From: O2-02-FULL-42-9 sp038043025
GTDB lineage: Bacteria; Pseudomonadota; Gammaproteobacteria; UBA12402
Assembly (NCBI GenBank): GCA_038043025.1
Contig: JBBTCW010000062.1
Span: 1-36,164, forward strand
DNA length: 36,164 nt
Reading direction: 5' to 3'
The translations under genes and the position numbers were made by a program. The notes under the pieces are model-generated. The model saw only the letters and a program-made list of their open reading frames with translations, was not told where the DNA came from and made no database searches. Below are positions 8,128 to 15,953 of this stretch, in pieces (the stretch's first letter is position 1; every line of letters begins with the position of its first letter).

Positions 8128-10086
8128 ATGGTTAAAAACAGGCGACGGAAAGGCTCAGTTTTTTATGAAGAAATGCTTGCGCTTCAGGCTTTTATGCGGC
8201 ATACCGATAATTTGATGATCACGTTGACGAACGGTTTTTTAATTAAAGAGTTAAATCCAATTGCTGAGCGTCTTTACGGTTGGCGCTATCAAAACGTGGC
8301 GGGCGAAAATTTTATTGCGCTGAGTCGCGATTGTGATTATGAGTTTCCCAGCGAAGAAATATTAAAAAAAGCATTGGCCGGCAAGGTGGTTGAGGATGTT
8401 GAATGTCGCATTGGCGAGGATCAATTTGCCGTGGTTTGGACGATTGTGCCTTTATTTGATGTGGATAAAACGGTCATGGGTTTGCTATTGGTGGGCAAAG
8501 AAAATCTTGAGCTTCACAAAATTAATCAATTAATCAAGGGTAAAGAGATCGCAGAAAAGGCGAATAAGGCAAAATCCGAATTTTTATCCGTGATGAGTCA
8601 CGAATTGCGTACACCCTTAAACGGCATTATGGGTGCCTCACAGATTTTGTTGGCGCGAAAACCGCAGGTGAGACAAAAAGAATTTTTAAATGATATTTAT
8701 CGCTCGGGTGCGGTATTATTAGCATTGATTAATGATATTTTGGATTTGTCGAAACTAGAGGCGGGCAGGTTGGATTTTGTTAATCGTCCTTGTGATCTAA
8801 AAGTGATTGTCGAAGAATTGATGCATGCGCTTTCTCATTTGGCGAATGAAAAAGGATTAAAATTAACGTATGAATATCCTGATTCTGTTCCGCGGCATGT
8901 TGTGGCGGATGCTAGACGGTTGCGTCAGTTGTTATTTAATTTAGTCGGTAATGCGATTAAGTATACAGAAAAAGGACATGTGACGTTGTTGGTGGATTGT
9001 GTTGAAAAAGATAGTCAATTTGCAACATTTAAAATTGCCGTCGTCGATACCGGCATCGGCATTCCAACAGATAAATTAGAATTTGTGTTCGATCGGTTCA
9101 ATCAGCTTAACCCTTATTATAGTACCTATGATCGTGGAACAGGTTTAGGGTTGGCGATTGTGAAACAAATGGTTGAAAGTTTGCATGGCGAAATTTACGT
9201 AGAAAGCGAGGAGAATAAAGGGTCTACCTTTTGGCTGGTATTGACCTTGCCGAGACAAGATGACGAGATGAAAAAAATTATTTGGCCTGAGCATTATCGC
9301 AATATACGCATATTGTTAGTGGACGATGATCATGTGGGCGGACAAACCTTTTTGGAACAGATTGGAAAGCCAGAAGGTGAGGTGGTGTCGGTGAATGATG
9401 CGATACAGCGGTTAATGGCTGCGCAGGTCGAAGCACGATCTTACGATATTGTGTTTGTTGACGATCAGGATGGGATGGTGGATGCGCTGGATTTAGGACG
9501 ACGTATTATGAAGCAATGTCATCAAGCGTTACCTATTTTATGTTTATTGACGAGCAGTCAAAACAGCAAGGTGCAGATTGAAGCGCAAAAGAGGGGGTTT
9601 TATACCTCGTTTGTAAAGCCAGTGTTTCCGGGATCTTGTGTTAATTTGCTCGTTTCTGCGTTAGATAACCGTCGCCGTGAATTTTATAAAACGTCAAAAA
9701 ATATTTTATCTGATTTGCAAGTATTATTGGTTGAAGATAATGTCATTAATCAGAGAATTGCGAAAGTGATGTTAGAAGAAGAGGGTTGCCAAGTCGACAT
9801 TGCAGCGGATGGGTTGGCGGCACTCAGTGCGGTACGTGCAAAACATTACGATGCGGTTTTTATGGATGTAGGGTTGCCGGACATGGATGGTCATGCGGTG
9901 ACGCAAGCCATTCGACACGATAAACGATTTGCAACCTTGCCTATTATTGCTATGACGGCTAATGCGTTTACAAAAGATCGACAAAAATGCTTAGAGTCAG
10001 GGATGAATGCATTTATTTCAAAACCGGTTGATCGATTGGCGTTACGAAAAGTGTTAGTTGAGAATATTAATGTGAGTTCCGGATAG
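8128..10086 (+). CDS. Cytosolic hybrid sensor histidine kinase: PAS, HisKA, HATPase_c, two REC domains
   Basis: A 652-residue protein with no signal peptide or membrane span. It has an N-terminal PAS domain (about 20-135), then a short coiled coil. The dimerisation domain has phosphoacceptor His158 in SVMSHELRTPLNG. The ATPase domain has an N box (NLVGNAIKYTEKG), G1 (DTGIGIP) and G2 (RGTGLGLAIVKQM). Receiver 1 starts at ILLVDDD with Asp445 in VFVDDQDG and Lys in SFVKPV; it diverges from the usual pattern but keeps the key acids and lysine. Receiver 2 (LLVEDNVINQRIA, Asp580 in VFMDVGLPDMDG, Lys in FISKPVD) is canonical. No Hpt domain or DNA-binding output is present, so the phosphorelay partner must be encoded elsewhere. 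GAGG precedes the ATG. Confidence 0.93.
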   Translation: MVKNRRRKGSVFYEEMLALQAFMRHTDNLMITLTNGFLIKELNPIAERLYGWRYQNVAGENFIALSRDCDYEFPSEEILKKALAGKVVEDVECRIGEDQFAVVWTIVPLFDVDKTVMGLLLVGKENLELHKINQLIKGKEIAEKANKAKSEFLSVMSHELRTPLNGIMGASQILLARKPQVRQKEFLNDIYRSGAVLLALINDILDLSKLEAGRLDFVNRPCDLKVIVEELMHALSHLANEKGLKLTYEYPDSVPRHVVADARRLRQLLFNLVGNAIKYTEKGHVTLLVDCVEKDSQFATFKIAVVDTGIGIPTDKLEFVFDRFNQLNPYYSTYDRGTGLGLAIVKQMVESLHGEIYVESEENKGSTFWLVLTLPRQDDEMKKIIWPEHYRNIRILLVDDDHVGGQTFLEQIGKPEGEVVSVNDAIQRLMAAQVEARSYDIVFVDDQDGMVDALDLGRRIMKQCHQALPILCLLTSSQNSKVQIEAQKRGFYTSFVKPVFPGSCVNLLVSALDNRRREFYKTSKNILSDLQVLLVEDNVINQRIAKVMLEEEGCQVDIAADGLAALSAVRAKHYDAVFMDVGLPDMDGHAVTQAIRHDKRFATLPIIAMTANAFTKDRQKCLESGMNAFISKPVDRLALRKVLVENINVSSG

Positions 10087-10106
10087 TATTAAAGAATACC
10101 AGCTTA

Positions 10107-10122
10107 CCTCTGAGATGAGACA
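10107..10122 (+). repeat. Degenerate copy of CCTCTGAGCTGAGAC repeat downstream of kinase gene
   Basis: CCTCTGAGATGAGACA lies 20 bp after the kinase stop. It closely resembles the copy at the mnmA start region (25791-25809, opposite strand), including the following CATA and A/T run. Confidence 0.5.
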
Positions 10123-10134
10123 TAGAAAAAAAAC

Positions 10135-10250
10135 CGTCATCCCGGAATTCCGCCGAAGGCGGAATATCCAGGGAACGCTTTAGTTCTGTACTTCGATTCT
10201 CTGGATTTCTGACATTGTTGCGCAACGGCGCAACAATTCCGGAATGACGA
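10135..10250 (+). repeat. Palindromic mobile repeat unit A (about 116 bp, MITE-like)
   Basis: Begins CGTCATCCCGGAATT and ends AATTCCGGAATGACGA, so its ends are inverted repeats. It contains a left hairpin (CCGCC-GAA-GGCGG) and a right hairpin (TTGTTGCGC-AACG-GCGCAACAA), joined by a spacer containing TTTAGTTCTG and TTCTCTGGATT. It has no coding capacity. Unit B lies 12 bp downstream and further copies occur at 24265-24670. Confidence 0.85.
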
Positions 10251-10262
10251 GACTTTGTTTTC

Positions 10263-10380
10263 CGTCATCCCGGAAAATGCGAAGCATTTGTCCGGGATCC
10301 AGGGAAGACTTTAGTTCCGCACTGCGGTTCTCTGGATTCCGGACATTGTTGCGCAACGGCGCAACAATTCCGGAATGACG
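10263..10380 (+). repeat. Palindromic mobile repeat unit B (118 bp, MITE-like)
   Basis: Same family as the unit at 10135, with the same CGTCAT...ATGACG ends and the same right hairpin. Its left hairpin is different (AAATGC-GAA-GCATTT). The spacer is TTTAGTTCCGCAC followed by GGTTCTCTGGATTCC. Confidence 0.85.
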
Positions 10381-10388
10381 ATTCTTCC

Positions 10389-10421
10389 GCGTCCTCTGAG
10401 CTGAGACCAGCCTGTTCGCAT
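10389..10421 (+). repeat. 33-bp dispersed repeat GCGTCCTCTGAGCTGAGACC...
   Basis: GCGTCCTCTGAGCTGAGACC followed by AGCCTGTTCGCAT. It occurs again, inverted, at 25826-25858 with one base changed. It directly abuts mobile unit B. Confidence 0.7.
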
Positions 10422-10459
10422 TTTTGCCCGAAACCTAAGCATTATATTAAATTTTCAGT

Positions 10460-10605
10460 TCTGACAAAGCTTATCCGGAACTCGCGTTTTAATGATTTTT
10501 TCTGTAGTATTTAACATGTGAGAGTTTCCTTTTAGTTAGTTTTGAGTCAAAGTTTACACTTCTATCAAAACCGGAAACTCTCACTTTTGCAAGCTTTATG
10601 TCAGA
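10460..10605. repeat. Nested inverted-repeat element of unknown origin (146 bp)
   Basis: Outer arms are TCTGACAAAGCTT (10460) and AAGCTTTATGTCAGA (10591-10605), matching except for a 2-base insertion. Inner arms are a perfect 12-bp pair: GTGAGAGTTTCC (10518-10529) and GGAAACTCTCAC (10573-10584), 43 bp apart. A partial direct repeat, CCGGAACTC / CCGGAAACTC, is also present. No gene is visible. It could be a MITE, two solo insertion-sequence ends, or a recombination site. The stretch 10087-10632 otherwise holds only the repeats listed here. Confidence 0.5.
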
Positions 10606-10632
10606 TTAAGTCGAGATTAATACATCTAAACT

Positions 10633-11085
10633 TTACATGACTTTACATGTCATTTCGTCTTTTACTGATAAATCTACTGATAAGTCAATTATACCACGCC
10701 TTGCTTCATTGCCAAAAGTGGAGGTTTTGAAATCAGAGCCAAGATCATTAGTACCTGCAAGTTGTTTTGCTTTTTCAAAAGTCATACCTTTATAATCATC
10801 ATGATTTGCGACAAAAATTACGGCTAATTCATCTTTTTCTCTGTAAGCTCCATACATATAAAACTCATCGCCTCGAATTAGTTCCCTATATTTTTTCTCT
10901 CTGCTTTCTTCATCTCCGCCCTTAATTAGAAAGGCTTTTGCTACTGTGCGAGTTGCGTCTGGTGCGTGTTCTGGTGCGTGTATAGTTGATTTGAATATTT
11001 TTTTACTCCTAAAATAAAATATCAGGTTAACAAAAATAATTGCAAGTGATTTTTTAATCACTGGCAAATCAATTGTATACCACAA
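10633..11085 (-). CDS. Hypothetical protein, N-terminal membrane helix, possibly a remnant
   Basis: I do not recognise this 150-residue frame. The 5'-most start is a TTG at 11085; a GTG at 11061 or a TTG shortly after are alternatives, and the next Met is at residue 77. Residues 10-30 (KKSLAIIFVNLIFYF) look like a membrane helix or uncleaved signal. The rest is charged and soluble (GGDEESREKKYRELIRGDE, FEKAKQLAG). It lies between a nested inverted repeat and an IS-like remnant, and is more AT-rich than nearby housekeeping genes. A transferred or truncated gene is plausible. Coding status is uncertain. Confidence 0.4.
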   Translation of the reverse strand: MWYTIDLPVIKKSLAIIFVNLIFYFRSKKIFKSTIHAPEHAPDATRTVAKAFLIKGGDEESREKKYRELIRGDEFYMYGAYREKDELAVIFVANHDDYKGMTFEKAKQLAGTNDLGSDFKTSTFGNEARRGIIDLSVDLSVKDEMTCKVM

Positions 11086-11104
11086 TTCTTAACATAATCT
11101 TAAG

Positions 11105-11286
11105 GAGGCTGTCAAAAAATTAAATTACTGAGTATCCTTAATATCAGAATACGCTGTAATGCACCAAAGAGGACTATTTATCAAGGACTTATGAGCATTA
11201 ACTGGAGATATAACTCATGCAAATAAAACCAATATTTTTTTCAACTTTTTTTGAAAATCAGCAAAATAAGGGTCTGTGACAGACTC
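11105..11286. repeat. Possible insertion-sequence remnant or MITE (182 bp)
   Basis: The left end is GAGGCTGTCAAAAAATTAAA; the right end, read inward on the other strand, is GAGTCTGTCACAGACCC. The terminal ten bases match at nine positions (GAGGCTGTCA / GAGTCTGTCA). The interior is AT-rich with no frame worth calling. The right end abuts the stop codon of the helix-turn-helix gene. No transposase is present, so this is a tentative call. Confidence 0.4.
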
Positions 11287-11601
11287 TTACTCCGGATTTG
11301 GATACTCAAGCCAATCACAAAACACGCGTGCGTAGAGACCTAACAGATTAAAAAAAACCGTTTTAGAAACTTTGCGGCGATCCCCGTTCAGAATGCGGCG
11401 AATAATGTCGAGGCGAACGCCCGCCGCAAAGCCAATTTCATTTTCGGTAAACCCATCCATTGTCATGAGATCTTGTAAAAAAATATGAACGAGTTGCGGA
11501 TATTCATAATGAATGGTTTGATAAGTTGAATGACGTCGTTGATCTTTACGAATTTTTAACTGAAGCGGGCGTTGTCGTTTTCTTCTTAACTCGATCTTCA
11601 T
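11287..11601 (-). CDS. Small helix-turn-helix DNA-binding protein
   Basis: A 104-residue basic protein with an Arg/Lys-rich N-terminus (about 1-24). It has a Cro/C1-like helix-turn-helix at about residues 50-75 (FTENEIGFAAGVRLDIIRRIL), followed by NGDRRKVSKTVFFNLLGLYARVF. The 'T-x-x-E-I-G/A-x-x-A-G-V-x-x-x-x-I-R-R-I-L-N-G' pattern supports DNA binding; the exact family is unknown. The ATG has no Shine-Dalgarno. A 34-bp dyad starts two bases upstream of the ATG, strongly suggesting autoregulation. It is downstream of, and in the same direction as, the 953-residue membrane protein but separated from it by a terminator. Confidence 0.7.
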   Translation of the reverse strand: MKIELRRKRQRPLQLKIRKDQRRHSTYQTIHYEYPQLVHIFLQDLMTMDGFTENEIGFAAGVRLDIIRRILNGDRRKVSKTVFFNLLGLYARVFCDWLEYPNPE

Positions 11602-11602
11602 A

Positions 11603-11636
11603 AGTTAAACGATAACAAGATTGTCATTGTTTAACT
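11603..11636 (-). promoter_or_regulatory. 34-bp dyad, probable operator of the helix-turn-helix gene
   Basis: Two 16-bp arms around a 2-bp centre match at 14 of 16 positions: AGTTAAACGATAACAA (11603-11618) and AGTTAAACAATGACAA (read on the minus strand from 11636). The dyad ends two bases before the ATG of the adjacent regulator. This position would block either RNA polymerase or the ribosome. Confidence 0.6.
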
Positions 11637-11668
11637 AGCGTAAGAAGTACTGAAAAATTACTGAAGCA

Positions 11669-11697
11669 TAAAAATCCCCGCCGCAAGCGGACGGGAT
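11669..11697 (-). terminator. Intrinsic terminator after the 953-residue protein gene
   Basis: Read on the minus strand, a GC-rich hairpin (ATCCCGTCCGC-TT-GCGGCGGGGAT, one mismatch; 11697-11674) is followed by TTTTTA. It lies about 30 bp after the stop at 11729. An A/T-rich run on the other side could let it work in both directions. Confidence 0.75.
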
Positions 11698-11728
11698 ATT
11701 TTTATTATTTTATTGATTACTGAAGTTT

Positions 11729-14590
11729 TTAATGCGCCACGCCCAGTTGCATAGAAGACTGTTCAGCTCCAGCTGCCGGGCGTTCGAGAATTTCATCACC
11801 GGCCGCTGCCCCAGCAGTTCGTTCTTCCGTGTGTGCTAGTGTGGCTTGCCAAGTATCATATAATGATTCATAGGTGTTTAAGCGATCATGTAATCGATTT
11901 AAATCTTCATATTCTTGAAGCAAATGCCTGCGTCTTCTATCAGCAGTGATAGTTTGTAAGCTTTGGCCGATGCGTTCAAGGCGAGCACGAATCCATGTGT
12001 CTGCGATTTCAAATTCGTTAAAATAGTGTGTTTTTCGTAGTAGTTGTACATTGGTAGGATGTTCTTCTGGGTCATGCGATATCGCGCAAACAAGAAAGAC
12101 ATAACCTCTGTCAGTTAAGCAAAATCTATGGGTCTGGGGATGCGTATATATATGATGCTGTGTTCTAATGACGGCTTGTCCTTTGTTAATAACATAGGGT
12201 TTTGGTGCACCTTGACGTGGATCGTAATGTACGGCTAGGCGTTGCGATTGTTGGCGCATTGCATCCAACATTTTATGTTGTGCTCGTAAGGGAATTAAAA
12301 ATGACTGTTTAGTGGCAGGAGAATCCGCTGTTTTTTCTATTTCTTGTGCGACTGGTTCGCATTCGTCCAAGTCAAGCAGGCGCAACTCGACAATAAGTTC
12401 GGGGTGATCTTTGACAGAGACTTTATAACCGATGAAGGCATCATAAGTTATGTTTGATGGATCCATATAAGGAGGTGGTAAAAATGCTGATGGGAGCGGT
12501 TTTCTTGTAAACAATTTTGTTATTGTGTTTACACCCAGTGGATGCGTTGGTTGTGCAGGAGCCGCCGCTCCCGCTGCTTCATCTGCGGGGCGTTCAGCAA
12601 CGACTGGTTCTGGTTGCGCAGGTGCAGGTGCTTGTGGTGCAGATGCTTGTGGTGCAGATGCTTGTGCATCGTCGATCACAAGCGCGACGTCTTCAGGAGG
12701 TGGAGGAGGCGCAGGTGCATCTGCATCTTCCTCGGGGTTACCAACGACGGCTGCTGGTGCGCGCCCATCGTCGCCGTGTTCTGCAGCGTCAGCAACTGAA
12801 TCATCATCATCTTCTTCACTGTCAGTGAGTGGTTCGGCGATTGCGGCGGCAGCACCTGCGTGGCCGCCTGCGGGCACTGCTTCTCGCTCGACAAGCTCTA
12901 CAGCAGCAGCGCCTCGATGACGCTCGCGCCGAGGAGGTTGTCTATGTTCAGCGTTCCCGGGTATTTCCTGATAGCCGCATCGCCGCCAACCAAAACGTAA
13001 GGCGAATCCAGCGCCGAGTGTTATTATTACAACGCCTGCGCCCATTGCGCCAGCAGCAAGAATTATCTGTGTGATATCAATGGGGGTTACAGCGTTTGGA
13101 ATGGGTGTAATAATAACTGTTGCGCCACCGTTATCATCTGTTGAGCTGCTGATGGGCGATTCCATTATTGCAAAATCATAATATGTTGTCGGCCCGGGCG
13201 TGCCATCTGGACAAACGACTCTAAATCCTCCGCGAGCACCGGGCGTGCCCGTTAGTTGTACGGAATGCGCGCTACCGAACATAAATATACGTGGTTGTGC
13301 ATCAGCGTTGGTCAGATCAATGGCTTCAACTTGTGTGGTATCAGGGGTTTGTACAAGAGTGAAATGCGTGATCTCTAGTGTGCCTAACGGGTTTGGAGTG
13401 ATGCCATCGCCATAAACAGTTGGGTTAGCGTTAGAAACAATTGCAGGACAGGCGCGCGCATGCGCAAGTGCGCCATAAGAATCTTGGCCGACGACATGTA
13501 CAACGCCATCACTTGTGACAACCGTTTGCATGGTTGATGGAGTGGGCATGCCGGATATGTCGGACAAGGGTTGTGAGAATAATGAATTATAATCTGTATC
13601 AAAATAGGAAACCATATCGGGACTCACATAAATTAAATTATCGGTTTGTGCTGCACGTATCACGTTAAATGGATCGCCAATTGCGGATAATCTTCCTAAA
13701 GGGTTACTTGATCCCAGTGGTGTGCCAAATTCACTGACTTCCCGTATATAAGAGCCGGCGGGCGAGTTAAAAATAATTTGTGCCGTAGTTGCGCCCGGAA
13801 TAATAACGGGACGACCTTCGACATCAGGTGTGGGCGCTAAATCTAACGTGCCGCGAACCTCGCCATTCGCGCTGCGAAAAATCATTGTGCGTGAAGACGT
13901 TTGTATGCCAAAGCCGCCGTCAGTAAATACGGCGACGGAAGGGTTTTCATATTTCGGTCGTGCAACGGGGGAAAAGGGAGACCAATTGCTGGTGCGAATG
14001 ATGACCACATAATCGTTAGTGACAACGGCGATATGATCGCCGGATGCAGAGGCAACCGCTTTAACATTGGTTTCGCTCGTTAAATCAACCCCAATGCCGA
14101 TGCTGCGTGTTGTAATAGCGCCTAATTGAGCATTAAAGGTAACCACTTGTAAGTTAGGTTCGCCCAAGCGCGTATAAATTTGTGCATATTGTGAAGGCAG
14201 CGTTAGTAAATTAGAACGACCGATCATTCGATTTTCAGCATTAGGATCTAATGTGACGAGTTGAGTTGTATCTAAGAGGTGAGCATTGAGCGCGCCAACA
14301 AAAGGTATCTCGGGATCGGTCGGATGGACAGCTGTCATAGGAATCAGTGCGTCGGCCAGCGGTGGTGTCACCGTCACTCTTGCCATGGCGGGGTCATCGG
14401 TGGGGGGATCGAGGGAAAGTAATGCGCGACGCGTGGATCCTTCGATCGTTGGCTCCTCGCCATCGTCACGCCTTTGTTCATTTCTGAAAACAATCGGCAC
14501 GCCGCCCAATCCGAGCGTTAGGATTACAAAAAGACAAATTCCGACGATAAGGAGTACATATAATAATTTTCGCCTAGGTCTACGCGGCAT
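11729..14590 (-). CDS. Large two-span membrane protein: beta-propeller-like periplasmic domain, Ala/Pro/acidic linker, cytosolic domain
   Basis: I do not recognise this 953-residue protein. After a basic start (MPRRPRRK) comes a membrane span (about 9-31). Residues 60-500 look extracytoplasmic: repeated short strands such as DHIAVVTNDYVVIIRTSNW and DNLIYVSPDMVSYFDTDYNSL resemble a WD40/PQQ-type beta-propeller. A second span (about 508-532, IILAAGAMGAGVVIITLG) is followed by RFGWRRCG, placing the C-terminus inside. Residues 540-690 are a low-complexity linker rich in Ala, Pro, Asp and Glu, with a QASAP repeat. Residues 695-850 look folded, and 860-920 form a likely coiled coil. AAGG precedes the ATG. 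The GC-rich linker differs in composition from its neighbours. Role unknown; a transmembrane sensor, cell-envelope factor or host-interaction protein are guesses. Confidence 0.8.
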   Translation of the reverse strand: MPRRPRRKLLYVLLIVGICLFVILTLGLGGVPIVFRNEQRRDDGEEPTIEGSTRRALLSLDPPTDDPAMARVTVTPPLADALIPMTAVHPTDPEIPFVGALNAHLLDTTQLVTLDPNAENRMIGRSNLLTLPSQYAQIYTRLGEPNLQVVTFNAQLGAITTRSIGIGVDLTSETNVKAVASASGDHIAVVTNDYVVIIRTSNWSPFSPVARPKYENPSVAVFTDGGFGIQTSSRTMIFRSANGEVRGTLDLAPTPDVEGRPVIIPGATTAQIIFNSPAGSYIREVSEFGTPLGSSNPLGRLSAIGDPFNVIRAAQTDNLIYVSPDMVSYFDTDYNSLFSQPLSDISGMPTPSTMQTVVTSDGVVHVVGQDSYGALAHARACPAIVSNANPTVYGDGITPNPLGTLEITHFTLVQTPDTTQVEAIDLTNADAQPRIFMFGSAHSVQLTGTPGARGGFRVVCPDGTPGPTTYYDFAIMESPISSSTDDNGGATVIITPIPNAVTPIDITQIILAAGAMGAGVVIITLGAGFALRFGWRRCGYQEIPGNAEHRQPPRRERHRGAAAVELVEREAVPAGGHAGAAAAIAEPLTDSEEDDDDSVADAAEHGDDGRAPAAVVGNPEEDADAPAPPPPPEDVALVIDDAQASAPQASAPQAPAPAQPEPVVAERPADEAAGAAAPAQPTHPLGVNTITKLFTRKPLPSAFLPPPYMDPSNITYDAFIGYKVSVKDHPELIVELRLLDLDECEPVAQEIEKTADSPATKQSFLIPLRAQHKMLDAMRQQSQRLAVHYDPRQGAPKPYVINKGQAVIRTQHHIYTHPQTHRFCLTDRGYVFLVCAISHDPEEHPTNVQLLRKTHYFNEFEIADTWIRARLERIGQSLQTITADRRRRHLLQEYEDLNRLHDRLNTYESLYDTWQATLAHTEERTAGAAAGDEILERPAAGAEQSSMQLGVAH
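12629..12666 (-). repeat. 15-bp tandem repeat coding QASAP in membrane protein linker
   Basis: TGCTTGTGGTGCAGA (plus-strand reading) is repeated 2.5 times. It encodes the QASAP pentapeptide repeat on the minus strand. Copy number may vary between strains. Confidence 0.75.
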
Positions 14591-14643
14591 AAGAAAACCT
14601 TTTTAGGATTATGGGTAAAAAAATTTACGCGATTATTGTAAGA

Positions 14644-14672
14644 ATTATATAGCAATAAAGAAACTAAGTAAA
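14644..14672 (-). promoter_or_regulatory. Candidate sigma70 promoter for the 953-residue protein gene
   Basis: Minus strand: TTTACT (14672-14667), 17-base spacer, perfect TATAAT (14649-14644). It would give a leader of about 45 nt. A weaker plus-strand pair (TTTACG at 14624, TATAGC at 14648) could serve the divergent gene. Confidence 0.5.
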
Positions 14673-14736
14673 TTATAAAATGGTAGACAAAAAAATAATA
14701 CACGATAAACTTTGTGGAATAAAATGGAGGTGTCTT

Positions 14737-15249
14737 ATGTCATGGCGAAAAAAAACAATTTTATTTTATGGAATCGTGCTGAGCATTTTGGCGAGTGTAT
14801 TTGTTTTCGGTTTGTTGGCGCAGGCATCGATGAGTGATGAAATTACCGGCTATGTCATTAATAATGGTACGGCTAAAATGTATACACAACTAGCCATGTA
14901 TGAGGTGACGCCGTTTATATATTCTGCGCAATCCGCGCAGCAATATCTGGATCACAATAAATACACGACCGATTTATCTTTTAAAAAAATCTATATTATG
15001 ACCGGGGCATTTGATGTATATGATCCAAACAATGCCGGCTGTGTGTTTTTGTTTACCTCGGATGGGTATAGTTATTATATTACGTCACATGCGTTAGGGG
15101 AGTATCACCAGCGACAACCTTCCCCCGCTTATCCTTACTATAGTGAAGAAACTTTTTATCCGAAATGTAAAGCCGAAGTGCCAGATGGTCCGGGTTTTTC
15201 AAAACAAAACTTTTTATCGGTTGATTTAACGGGTGTAGTGACCAGCTAG
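14737..15249 (+). CDS. Small secreted or membrane-anchored hypothetical protein
   Basis: A 170-residue protein from the ATG at 14737, chosen because GGAGGT is ideally spaced before it; an upstream in-frame ATG at 14680 has no such site. It starts MSWRKKTILFYGIVLSILASVFVFGLLAQA, a signal peptide or anchor. The mature part (DEITGYVINNGTAKMYTQLAMYEVTPFIYS...) is rich in Tyr and has two cysteines (AGCVFLF and FYPKCKAE) that could form a disulphide. I recognise no family. It is divergent from the 953-residue membrane protein and its stop is two bases before the repair gene. Confidence 0.7.
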   Translation: MSWRKKTILFYGIVLSILASVFVFGLLAQASMSDEITGYVINNGTAKMYTQLAMYEVTPFIYSAQSAQQYLDHNKYTTDLSFKKIYIMTGAFDVYDPNNAGCVFLFTSDGYSYYITSHALGEYHQRQPSPAYPYYSEETFYPKCKAEVPDGPGFSKQNFLSVDLTGVVTS

Positions 15250-15251
15250 TG

Positions 15252-15953
15252 ATGATGTCTTATGTTCATGTGAGAACAAGATTGCGATTGTTGGCAGATC
15301 CTAACACTGCTGCTATTTTGCAGCGTTTTTTTAAAACGGGTTTTGGGGAATATGGCGAAGGCGATAAGTTTTTAGGTATCAAAGTGCCGCAGTTGCGCAA
15401 AGTGGCGCAAGAATTTAAAGATCTCAAATTGACTGACGTTCAAAAGTTATTTCATTCGCCGAATCACGAAGAACGATTATTGGCGATTATTCTTTTGGTG
15501 AATCGTTTTACGACGGCCGATGAAAAAATGCAAGAGCGCATCTATCAATTATATTTAAAAAACACACGTTATATTAATAATTGGGATTTAGTGGATTTGT
15601 CAGCACATCATATTGTGGGCGCATATTTATTTTCGCGTGCAAAGAAACCGTTATATGATTTGGCGGTTTCCAATGATTTGTGGAAACGACGCATCGCAAT
15701 GTTGTCGACGTTTTATTATATTAAGCGATTTCGATTTCAAGAGGCGTTAAAGATTTCAAAAATTTTATTGCACGACGAACATGATTTAATTCATAAGGCC
15801 GTGGGTTGGATGTTGCGTGAAATTGGGAAACGGGATCTCAATGTAGAAGAAAATTTTTTAAAATTGCATTATAAAAAAATGCCACGCACGATGTTGCGTT
15901 ATGCGGTTGAGCGGTTTCCGGAGGTGAAGCGGAAGAAATATTTGTTAAGCTGA
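15252..15953 (+). CDS. AlkD-like DNA alkylation repair protein (HEAT-like repeat glycosylase)
   Basis: About 233 residues. The pattern GIKVPQLRKVAQEFKDL, then NWDLVDLSAHHIVG and WKRRIAMLSTFYYIKR, fits the AlkC/AlkD superfamily of HEAT-like-repeat glycosylases. These excise alkylated bases such as 3-methyladenine or 7-methylguanine. The NWDLVD block carries the Trp and Asp expected near the active site. ATGs at 15252 and 15255 are both possible, and a GTG at 15249 overlaps the preceding stop. The ribosome binding site is weak, so translation may be coupled to the upstream gene. The 3' end overlaps the convergent patatin frame by 55 bp. Confidence 0.85.
   Translation: MMSYVHVRTRLRLLADPNTAAILQRFFKTGFGEYGEGDKFLGIKVPQLRKVAQEFKDLKLTDVQKLFHSPNHEERLLAIILLVNRFTTADEKMQERIYQLYLKNTRYINNWDLVDLSAHHIVGAYLFSRAKKPLYDLAVSNDLWKRRIAMLSTFYYIKRFRFQEALKISKILLHDEHDLIHKAVGWMLREIGKRDLNVEENFLKLHYKKMPRTMLRYAVERFPEVKRKKYLLS

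Noticed and set aside
12517..12920. Long plus-strand frames rich in Ala/Ser and His/Leu/Arg
   Set aside because: They are antisense readings of the Ala/Pro/acidic linker of the 953-residue protein. The biased GC-rich codons keep all frames open, and none has a start with a ribosome binding site.
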